The position numbers and the translations under genes are program-made. This document shows positions 1-3,861 of a DNA stretch of 5,044 bases, piece after piece. The notes under the pieces are model-generated. The model was not told where the DNA came from. It saw only the letters and a list, made by a program, of their open reading frames with translations, and did no database searches. This DNA comes from Candidatus Scatomorpha stercoravium (GTDB lineage: Bacteria; Bacillota; Clostridia; Oscillospirales; Oscillospiraceae): NCBI GenBank assembly GCA_018716005.1, contig DVKN01000159.1, positions 1 through 5,044 of the forward strand, in the 5' to 3' direction. Position 1 is the first letter of the stretch; every line of letters starts with the position of its first letter.

Positions 1-49
1 AGGCACGCCGCCAGCGTTCGTCCTGAGCCAGGATCAAACTCTCAAATAT
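1..49 (-). rRNA. rrs: 16S ribosomal RNA, 5' end only (partial)
   Basis: Read on the minus strand, this is the start of a bacterial small-subunit rRNA. It contains the universal 27F primer region (AGAGTTTGATCCTGGCTCAG, complement of 23-42), followed by GACGAACGCTGGCGGCGTGC, which is typical of Firmicutes. Aligning G11 of the E. coli numbering to position 39 puts the mature 5' end near position 49. The rest of the gene lies beyond the left edge. The tandem promoters and long leader upstream confirm that this is the start of an rRNA operon and not an isolated fragment. Confidence 0.97.
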
Positions 50-286
50 GGTATCTTAGCTGAACCTCAGTCCAGTTAAAACCTATCCGAGCTGTCTGTC
101 ACAGTCTCTTCAAAAGAATTGTTCGCAAGCTCCTTAGAGCTCGCTCAAAGAACCCTTCTCTGGTGCTTTTTCGCATAAGCTTTTACTTACATTGTTTAAT
201 TTACAAGGTGCACTCGCGACCTTCAAAAGACCTTAACTTTCGAGCCTCGCGGCTCTCTTTTGTCTTGGCCTCTCGGTGAGGTGCTT
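50..286 (-). promoter_or_regulatory. rRNA operon leader (5' external transcribed spacer)
   Basis: This is the non-coding stretch between the P2 start site (about 284-286) and mature 16S. On the transcribed strand it holds several hairpins. The complement of 242-255 is GAGCC-GCGA-GGCTC, a 5-bp stem capped by a GNRA tetraloop. The complement of 121-153 is a GTTC/GAAC stem that continues, after a bulge, into GCGAGCTC/GAGCTTGC. Near 186-206 the RNA reads CACCTTGTAAATTAAACA, which resembles the boxA-like elements found near clostridial rRNA genes. Such leaders normally serve antitermination and 16S processing. The partner strand of the processing stem would lie downstream of 16S, outside the window. 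The possible ORF at 201-434 is not credible. Confidence 0.8.
145..153 (-). promoter_or_regulatory. boxA-like antitermination element (candidate)
   Basis: The transcribed strand reads GTTCTTTGA, which matches the core of Bacillus/Clostridia rRNA boxA (approximately TGTTCTTTGAAAAC), the NusB-NusE loading site. It lies in the leader about 100 nt before 16S, an expected place. However, it also forms one arm of the hairpin at 121-153, and a second boxA-like string lies near 186-206, so which one acts is uncertain. Confidence 0.35.
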
Positions 287-290
287 GATT

Positions 291-319
291 ATGATAGCAC
301 ATCGAAAACCGTTTGTCAA
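291..319 (-). promoter_or_regulatory. rRNA promoter P2 (sigma-A)
   Basis: On the minus strand the -35 is TTGACA (complement of 314-319), the spacer is 17 bp and the -10 is TATCAT (complement of 291-296), predicting initiation at about 284-286. Directly upstream, three A6 tracts (complements of 324-329, 334-339 and 344-349) repeat at exactly 10 bp, giving an intrinsically curved, UP-like region. This is the promoter nearer to 16S. Confidence 0.88.
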
Positions 320-405
320 GAACTTTTTTCAGGTTTTTTGAGGTTTTTTCGCGGCCGCCGGGGCGGCTTCCCGTCCGGAAGTGTCTCTCGTCCGGCCGGG
401 CTCTT

Positions 406-434
406 ATAATAGCGTATGATTCGCGCTTTGTCAA
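406..434 (-). promoter_or_regulatory. rRNA promoter P1 (sigma-A)
   Basis: On the minus strand the -35 is TTGACA (complement of 429-434), the spacer is 17 bp and the -10 is TATTAT (complement of 406-411), predicting initiation near 399-402. Its A/T-rich upstream side (435-450) is also the T-tract of the preceding terminator. Two GC-rich hairpins (354-367 and 367-381) lie between P1 and P2. Tandem promoters are common for rRNA operons. Confidence 0.88.
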
Positions 435-440
435 GGGTAA

Positions 441-473
441 ATTTAAAAAATCCCCCGGTTTTTTACCGGGGGA
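441..473 (-). terminator. Rho-independent terminator of the FAH operon
   Basis: On the minus strand a perfect 9-bp stem, TCCCCCGGT/ACCGGGGGA (arms 465-473 and 451-459, loop 460-464), is followed by TTTTTT and more A/T bases. It starts 20 bp after the stop codon of the FAH-family gene and insulates that gene from the rRNA promoters just downstream. Confidence 0.93.
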
Positions 474-493
474 GCTTAACGCGAGTTTTGCGC

Positions 494-1342
494 CTATTTT
501 ACCTTATTCTCGAGCGCGCCTATGCCGTCTATCTCGCAGCGGACTATGTCGCCGCTCTTGAGGTATCTGGGCGGGGTCGTGCCCATGCCGACGCCGGCGG
601 GGGTGCCCATGGCGATTATCGTCCCGGCCCTGAGGGTTATGCCGGCGGAGAGCTCGGCTATGACGTGGGCGATGCCGAAAATCTGCCAGCGGGTGTTCGA
701 GTCCTGGCGCTTCTCGCCGTTCACGAAGCAGCGTATATCGAGCTCGGGCTCCCAGCCGAATTCGTCGCGCGTGACTATCCAGGGGCCCATGGCGGTGTGC
801 GTGTCCAGGCTCTTGCCGAAGTAGAACTGCTTGTGCGCGGTCTGGAGGTTGCGGGCGGAGACGTCGTTGAGGACGCTGTAGCCGAGGACATAGTCCATGG
901 CCTCGCCCTCGCTGACGCGGTATGCGTCGCGGCCGAGGACGACGGCGAGCTCGGCTTCGTAGTCGAGGGAGTCGACTATGTCGAAGTGCCCGTCTATATA
1001 GTCCCCGGGCCCGATTATGTACGCGGCGCGCTTGGAGAAGTACACGGCCTTGCCGGCGTTCTTCTTGAACTCGGCGTCGCCGCCCCAGCGCTCGGCCTCG
1101 ACGCTGTGCTCGGCGTAGTTCATGCCGAGGCATATGACGTCCTGCGCGGGGACGGGGATGGGCGAGAGCAGCTTCACATCGGCGAGTGGCAGCGCCGTGC
1201 CGGAGCAGAGCTCCTTCCCGGGCAGCTTCCCGTCCAGGGCCCTTATGAGCGCGGGCATATCGGGCGCGGCCTCCCATACGTATTCGCCGTCGCTGACGGC
1301 CGCGAAGGCGCGGCCCGCGTACTCGCAGGTGAGCAGTTTCAT
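494..1342 (-). CDS. Fumarylacetoacetate hydrolase (FAH) family protein
   Basis: The 282-residue cytoplasmic enzyme has a small N-terminal domain (about 1-60) and a FAH-type catalytic domain (about 65-282, PF01557 type). Visible signatures are CLGMNYAEHS (71-80) with a likely catalytic His79; DSLDYEAEL (124-132) and LND (158-160), giving the acidic metal-ligand set Glu129, Glu131 and Asp160; GKSLD with Lys177; and GTPAGVG (246-252). Family members bind Mg or Mn and cleave or hydrate 2-oxo acids, for example as acylpyruvases, oxaloacetate decarboxylases or steps of aromatic catabolism. The substrate cannot be read from sequence, and the neighbours give no pathway. The ATG start is preceded by a strong GGGAGGA site (complement of 1349-1355) at good spacing. 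The gene follows the zinc-ribbon gene by 16 bp and is probably co-transcribed with it. A terminator follows the TAG stop. Confidence 0.93.
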   Translation of the reverse strand: MKLLTCEYAGRAFAAVSDGEYVWEAAPDMPALIRALDGKLPGKELCSGTALPLADVKLLSPIPVPAQDVICLGMNYAEHSVEAERWGGDAEFKKNAGKAVYFSKRAAYIIGPGDYIDGHFDIVDSLDYEAELAVVLGRDAYRVSEGEAMDYVLGYSVLNDVSARNLQTAHKQFYFGKSLDTHTAMGPWIVTRDEFGWEPELDIRCFVNGEKRQDSNTRWQIFGIAHVIAELSAGITLRAGTIIAMGTPAGVGMGTTPPRYLKSGDIVRCEIDGIGALENKVK

Positions 1343-1358
1343 GGCTTGTCCTCCCTTA

Positions 1359-2009
1359 TTATTTAATGAGCGTGATGTCCCCGATTATGGGCAGGGGCTT
1401 GCGCCGGGCCTTGAGCGCGTTCGATACGCCGAGAATGACGCAGACTACGCTGAAGATGTTGAGCACCCACATGAAGGGGACGAAGTCGAAGATGTTTATG
1501 ATAACGGAGCAGAGGAAGAGCACGAGGCCCTGGTTGACGTGATAGCGCACGAAGCTGCTGCCCGGCTTGAGCAGCCAGCTCAGGAGGAACATGGGCCCGA
1601 AGTAGCAGAGCGCGGCGAGCCATCTGTTGGCCTTGGCGTCGGACTTGTACTCGCGGGCGTAATAGGCCGTGTCCCGGCGCTGCCGCTCCTCGTCGTAATC
1701 GTAGGTGAAGGCCCCGCCCGAGGCGCGCGCGTCCTCCTCATCGTAGGTGAAGGCGCCCTTGTCGCGCGGCGCGCGGCGGGCTTTCGCCCGGGGCGGCTCC
1801 TTTGCCGTCTTATCGGCCTTCCTGTATGAATAGTGGTACTCCCCGCCCGTCGCCCGCGCGGCGGAGCCGGAGGACGCGGCCCCCTTCCCGGAGCCGCGGT
1901 TGGTCGCGGACTTGGGCTCGGCCTTGGGCGCAGCCTTGGGCTTCCCGCAGGACGGGCAGTCCTCCGCCCAGTCGGGTATGTACGCGCCGCAGTATTTGCA
2001 GTAGCTCAC
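1359..2009 (-). CDS. Zinc-ribbon membrane protein with DUF4870-like C-terminal domain
   Basis: The protein has 216 residues. An N-terminal zinc ribbon carries CKYC (4-7) and CPSC (18-21), four cysteines suited to one zinc ion. A low-complexity, charged linker (about 24-125) follows, rich in Ala, Lys, Gly and Tyr, with a duplicated GAFTYD motif (85-90 and 99-104). The C-terminal domain (about 127-200) has roughly three hydrophobic segments (129-147, 159-176, 178-197). It includes RYHVNQGLVLF, a hallmark of DUF4870/Tic20-like small membrane proteins. The function is unknown; a membrane-anchored adaptor is only inference. The start is GTG, supported by AGAAGG (complement of 2017-2022) 7 nt upstream. 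It is the first gene of an operon with the FAH-family gene and has its own promoter at 2044-2072. Confidence 0.85.
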   Translation of the reverse strand: MSYCKYCGAYIPDWAEDCPSCGKPKAAPKAEPKSATNRGSGKGAASSGSAARATGGEYHYSYRKADKTAKEPPRAKARRAPRDKGAFTYDEEDARASGGAFTYDYDEERQRRDTAYYAREYKSDAKANRWLAALCYFGPMFLLSWLLKPGSSFVRYHVNQGLVLFLCSVIINIFDFVPFMWVLNIFSVVCVILGVSNALKARRKPLPIIGDITLIK

Positions 2010-2043
2010 CGTCTTACCTTCTCTCTTTTGGGCTTACCGCTAC

Positions 2044-2072
2044 ATTATATTACGCCGTCCCGAGTTTGTAAA
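2044..2072 (-). promoter_or_regulatory. Sigma-A promoter of the zinc-ribbon/FAH operon
   Basis: On the minus strand the -35 is TTTACA (complement of 2067-2072), the spacer is 17 bp and the -10 is a perfect TATAAT (complement of 2044-2049). Initiation would fall near 2037, about 28 nt before the GTG codon. The left inverted repeat of the 2089-2988 element begins only 16 bp upstream of the -35, so the element may influence this promoter. Confidence 0.85.
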
Positions 2073-2088
2073 GCCGCCCCCGCCCGCA

Positions 2089-2152
2089 CAAAACCGGACA
2101 CGTGACCTTAATCCACTTAATTTACTTAATTTTTCGGAATGCAAGTGAAAAA
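2089..2152 (+). repeat. Left terminal inverted repeat (64 bp)
   Basis: It is the exact reverse complement of 2925-2988. It starts CAAAACCGGACACGTGACC, which includes the near-palindrome GGACACGTGACC, and ends AATGCAAGTGAAAAA. In the middle are three 9-bp units, CCTTAATCC (2106-2114), ACTTAATTT (2115-2123) and ACTTAATTT (2124-2132), that look like binding-site iterons. Confidence 0.95.
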
Positions 2153-2217
2153 CGGGGGTGCGGAGGGGCAGGGGGGAGATAATATAAGCGGTACGCAGAA
2201 TAAAATTTAACTTTATA

Positions 2218-2246
2218 TTGACATTTACGTATATATATGGTATAAT
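2218..2246 (+). promoter_or_regulatory. Consensus sigma-A promoter inside the non-coding element
   Basis: On the plus strand a perfect TTGACA (2218-2223), a 17-bp spacer and a perfect TATAAT (2241-2246) occur together. Initiation is expected near 2252-2254, at the GGGG that begins at 2253. The decamer ATATATATGG appears in the spacer (2231-2240) and again across the predicted start (2245-2254). It is the only promoter I see on the plus strand, and no ORF with a good ribosome binding site follows. It may drive a structured non-coding RNA or read outward through the right repeat. Confidence 0.65.
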
Positions 2247-2300
2247 ATATATGGGGTAGTATGTTGTCCAACGGCAACGAGCGTTTCCATTCGGGACTGC

Positions 2301-2366
2301 GATGCCTGGTTGCTGAAACGTCCGTTTACCGCCCAACCGTAGGGGGCGGCGTCCCCGACGCCCCTT
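2301..2366 (-). repeat. Composite repeat unit, copy 1 (inverted orientation)
   Basis: The unit begins GATG, then GGTTGCTGAAACG (from 2308), and leads to CCGTAGGGGGCGGCGTCC and a GGCGTC/GACGCC hairpin. The segment 2308-2329 is the exact reverse complement of 2860-2881. The segment 2337-2366 matches the reverse complement of 2734-2763 at 29 of 30 positions. It is therefore an inverted copy of the two units further right, with CCT inserted after GATG. Confidence 0.85.
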
Positions 2367-2402
2367 GGGTCGCCATGTGATATGACGTTATATGGGTGGG
2401 GA

Positions 2403-2435
2403 AAGGTTGGAATAAGGTTGGAATAAGGTTAGAAG
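2403..2435 (+). repeat. 11-bp tandem repeat, three units
   Basis: AAGGTTGGAAT occurs at 2403-2413 and 2414-2424, followed by a variant, AAGGTTAGAAG, at 2425-2435. The first unit also pairs with 2458-2469 (GGAAAGGTTGGA at 2400-2411 against TCCAACCTTTCC), so the array could sit in a stem-loop of about 70 nt. Confidence 0.85.
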
Positions 2436-2505
2436 ATGAGTAGGTAAGAGTATGTTATCCAACCTTTCCTCACCACTTACCAAAGCCCCTCCTCACCCGA
2501 TGTAG

Positions 2506-2527
2506 GGGAGGGTGTCCTCACCCTCCC
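2506..2527. repeat. GC-rich hairpin with GTAGGG flank
   Basis: A perfect 9-bp stem, GGGAGGGTG/CACCCTCCC, encloses a TCCT loop and is preceded by GTAGG. It belongs to the hairpin family in this element whose members carry GTAGGG before the stem or CCCTAC after it. No T-tract follows on either strand, so it is not a standard terminator. Confidence 0.8.
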
Positions 2528-2546
2528 TCTCGCCGGGACGGCGAGA
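2528..2546. repeat. GC-rich hairpin
   Basis: A perfect 8-bp stem, TCTCGCCG/CGGCGAGA, encloses a GGA loop and directly abuts the hairpin at 2506-2527. In an RNA the two could stack coaxially. Confidence 0.75.
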
Positions 2547-2603
2547 AATGGCGGTGAGGAAGGGTGGTTGGTACAACCTACGTTTTCGCAAACCGTCACG
2601 CAA

Positions 2604-2625
2604 GGGCGGGCGGGGACGCCCGCCC
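2604..2625. repeat. GC-rich hairpin with CCCTAC flank
   Basis: A perfect 9-bp stem, GGGCGGGCG/CGCCCGCCC, encloses a GGGA loop and runs into CCCTACAA. The stem length, loop and flank are the same as in the hairpin at 2823-2844, but the stem sequence differs, as expected of a structurally conserved repeat family. Confidence 0.8.
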
Positions 2626-2733
2626 CTACAACTCGATTGGGACGGGTGCGGAATTTGCCGCCGAGCGTATCGTCACACACGATATGATGGCGAGGCGGGT
2701 ATCGTTATACATACGTTATCCTCCGTCCCACGG

Positions 2734-2795
2734 AAGGGGCGTCGAGGACGCCGCCCCCTACGGGTGGGCAGTAGACCCACCGTTCAGCAGCCATC
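2734..2795 (+). repeat. Composite repeat unit, copy 2 (direct orientation)
   Basis: It begins with a GGCGTC/GACGCC hairpin (loop GAG), then CCCCCTACGGG, then a degenerate tail from GGGCAGTAGAC to TTCAGCAGCCATC (2766-2795). The first 30 bases are almost identical to the reverse complement of 2337-2366. The tail matches that of copy 3 with several substitutions, so copy 2 appears more diverged there. Confidence 0.8.
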
Positions 2796-2822
2796 CAGCG
2801 CCGTCGCGTATGGCAGCGCAAT

Positions 2823-2884
2823 GGCGCAGCGGGGACGGTGCGCCCTACGGGGGTGGTCAGTAAACGGACGTTTCAGCAACCATC
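2823..2884 (+). repeat. Composite repeat unit, copy 3 (direct orientation)
   Basis: A hairpin GGCGCAGCG/CGGTGCGCC (one mismatch, GGGA loop, 2823-2844) is followed by CCTACGGGGG and a tail, GGTCAGTAAAC to TTCAGCAACCATC (2855-2884). The 22 bases at 2860-2881 are the exact reverse complement of 2308-2329 in copy 1. Confidence 0.8.
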
Positions 2885-2924
2885 TTACTCGCCACTCCTT
2901 TCCCCCTGCCTTTCGACCCCCCGA

Positions 2925-2988
2925 TTTTTCACTTGCATTCCGAAAAATTAAGTAAATTAAGTGGATTAAGGTCACGTGTCCGGTTTTG
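2925..2988 (-). repeat. Right terminal inverted repeat (64 bp)
   Basis: It is the exact reverse complement of 2089-2152, with the same three 9-bp iteron-like units at 2945-2971. Perfect identity over 64 bp implies recent origin, gene conversion between the arms, or selection for pairing. Inward of it, CCCCCTGCC (2902-2910) stays in register with GGCAGGGGG of the left side. Confidence 0.95.
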
Positions 2989-3033
2989 CTTGGGCGTCCC
3001 TGTCCCTTAATCATGCTCCCACCCATAACGTCG

Positions 3034-3064
3034 AAAATGCCGCCCGGCATAGTCACCGGGCGGC
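3034..3064 (-). terminator. Terminator downstream of the sleB-like gene
   Basis: On the minus strand a perfect 9-bp stem, GCCGCCCGG/CCGGGCGGC (arms 3056-3064 and 3039-3047, 8-nt loop), is followed by ATTTTCG. The U-run is short, so strength is uncertain, but the stem is strong and the position, 56 bp after the TAA stop, fits. The gap 3065-3120 holds only a small CCAGGC/GCCTGG hairpin (3106-3120). The 50 bp between this terminator and the right repeat show nothing recognisable. Confidence 0.7.
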
Positions 3065-3120
3065 TAACGCTATTTTACTGCCCAACGCGAAGTCTCGCAT
3101 CGTCTCCAGGCACAGCCTGG

Positions 3121-3759
3121 TTAGGCGCAGAAGCGGTGGTTGCCTATTGTCAGGAGCTCGGGCCTTGACCATATCCAGGCGCTTGTGGCGGTGGCGGGGT
3201 TGAAGTAGTATATCGCGCCGCCGCTGGGGTCGGAGCCGTTCAGGGCCTCGCGGGCGGCGGCCCAGGCGCTCTCGGCTATGGGCTCGTCCCACTGGCCGTC
3301 GAGCATACAGGAGAAGGCCCCGGGCTGGAAAATGACCTCGGCAATGCTGTTGGGGAAGCTCGGGTGCTCCACGCGGTTCAATACGACCGCGCCGACGGCC
3401 ACCTGGCCTACGTAGGGCTCGCCGCGGGCCTCGGCGGATATGAGACGGGCCAGGAGCTCCAGCTCGCCCGAGCCGTCGCCGTAGGCGTTGTCCACGCCCC
3501 CGGAGGGGAGCCCCAGCGCGGCGAGCGTGGCGGGGCCCGCCCGGCCGTCAACTTCAAGGCCGTTGGCCGCCTGGAAGCGCCGCACGGCGGCCTCGGTATC
3601 CGCGCCGTACACCCCGTCGACCGCGCCGGGCTCGTAGCCCCAGCCGGCGAGGCGCGTCTGTATTTCGCGCACGGTGAGGCCCATGTCGCCCCTGTCGTAG
3701 GTCTCGGCGTCCGCCGCCTGCGCAAGGGCTATGACCGCGATGTTCACGGCGAAGAGCAC
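3121..3759 (-). CDS. sleB: SleB-like spore cortex-lytic enzyme (cell wall hydrolase)
   Basis: From the GTG at 3757-3759 the protein has 212 residues. In order it shows the end of a signal peptide (about 1-18, AVIALAQAADA); a peptidoglycan-binding type 1 domain (about 24-82, with GVYGADTEAAVRRFQ); a short linker; and a SleB/CwlJ hydrolase domain (about 103-211, PF07486 type). The hydrolase domain opens with LISAEARGEPYVGQVAVGAV; Glu110 matches the catalytic glutamate of SleB. SleB enzymes are exported lytic transglycosylases that degrade the muramic-lactam cortex during spore germination. The PG-binding domain favours SleB over CwlJ, which lacks one. The start is doubtful: the reading frame stays open upstream and encodes RRKLVLALAV, a natural signal-peptide start, but no ATG, GTG or TTG lies between 3759 and the upstream in-frame stop at 3850. 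AAGGAG sits at 3785-3790. Confidence 0.88.
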   Translation of the reverse strand: MLFAVNIAVIALAQAADAETYDRGDMGLTVREIQTRLAGWGYEPGAVDGVYGADTEAAVRRFQAANGLEVDGRAGPATLAALGLPSGGVDNAYGDGSGELELLARLISAEARGEPYVGQVAVGAVVLNRVEHPSFPNSIAEVIFQPGAFSCMLDGQWDEPIAESAWAAAREALNGSDPSGGAIYYFNPATATSAWIWSRPELLTIGNHRFCA

Positions 3760-3792
3760 GGCCAGGGCCAGTACGAGTTTGCGTCTCCTTAT

Positions 3793-3832
3793 AATACAAA
3801 TCGCCCCCTCGCAGCTAGGATACGAGGGGGCG
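3793..3832 (-). terminator. Terminator of the thrS-lipoprotein unit
   Basis: On the minus strand a perfect 10-bp stem, CGCCCCCTCG/CGAGGGGGCG (arms 3823-3832 and 3802-3811, 11-nt loop 3812-3822), is followed by ATTTGTATT. It lies 29 bp after the TGA stop of the lipoprotein gene. The tail is moderately U-rich. Its loop overlaps a possible sigma-G -10 element. Confidence 0.7.
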
Positions 3833-3845
3833 GCGCGCTTTATTC
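3816..3845 (-). promoter_or_regulatory. Possible sigma-G (forespore) promoter of the sleB-like gene
   Basis: On the minus strand GAATA (complement of 3841-3845) fits the sigma-G -35 (gHATR). After 18 bp, TATCCTA (complement of 3816-3822) matches six of seven positions of the -10 (CATnHTA). Initiation would fall near 3809. B. subtilis sleB is transcribed by sigma-G, which fits the product. No acceptable sigma-A promoter is visible in this gap. The match is short and not tested. Confidence 0.4.
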
Positions 3846-3861
3846 GCGGTTAATATTGCCT

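Larger units (their letters stand above)
2089..2988. mobile_element. Non-coding MITE-like element bounded by 64-bp perfect inverted repeats
   Basis: This stretch of about 900 bp has no credible protein gene on either strand. It is bounded by perfect 64-bp inverted repeats (2089-2152 and 2925-2988), with a partly matching extension inward to about 2176/2900. The interior is a mosaic: a consensus promoter (2218-2246), three copies of a composite repeat, an 11-bp tandem repeat and several strong GC-rich hairpins. Its base make-up, with A/T-rich arms and a palindrome-rich interior, differs from the neighbouring genes. Terminal inverted repeats without a transposase suggest a non-autonomous element mobilised in trans. 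I see no target-site duplication: the bases just outside the arms (GCA on the left, CTT on the right) differ. Alternatives are a structured RNA locus or a dispersed chromosomal repeat cluster. Confidence 0.6.

Noticed and set aside
201..434. 77-codon minus-strand frame between the rRNA promoters and 16S
   Set aside because: It overlaps both promoters and the rRNA leader and shows no protein-like features.
416..1366. Long plus-strand open frame opposite the FAH-family gene
   Set aside because: It has no ribosome binding site and low-complexity composition typical of an antisense frame in GC-rich coding DNA; the minus-strand gene has clear family motifs.
2301..2884. CRISPR array
   Set aside because: The repeats are few, in mixed orientation and unevenly spaced, with no regular unique spacers and no cas genes.
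2512..2955. 147-codon open frame inside the repeat element
   Set aside because: It runs through hairpins and into the right inverted repeat, lacks a ribosome binding site, and its Arg/Pro/Ser-rich translation reflects the GC-rich repeats.
2075..3003. Target-site duplication flanking the element
   Set aside because: The bases just outside the two arms do not match directly (GCA on the left, CTT on the right), so no duplication can be claimed; very short or degenerate ones are not excluded.
3802..3832. Riboswitch or attenuator leader for the sleB-like gene
   Set aside because: Only one simple stem-loop is present, with no alternative pairing or conserved aptamer; terminator function explains it.
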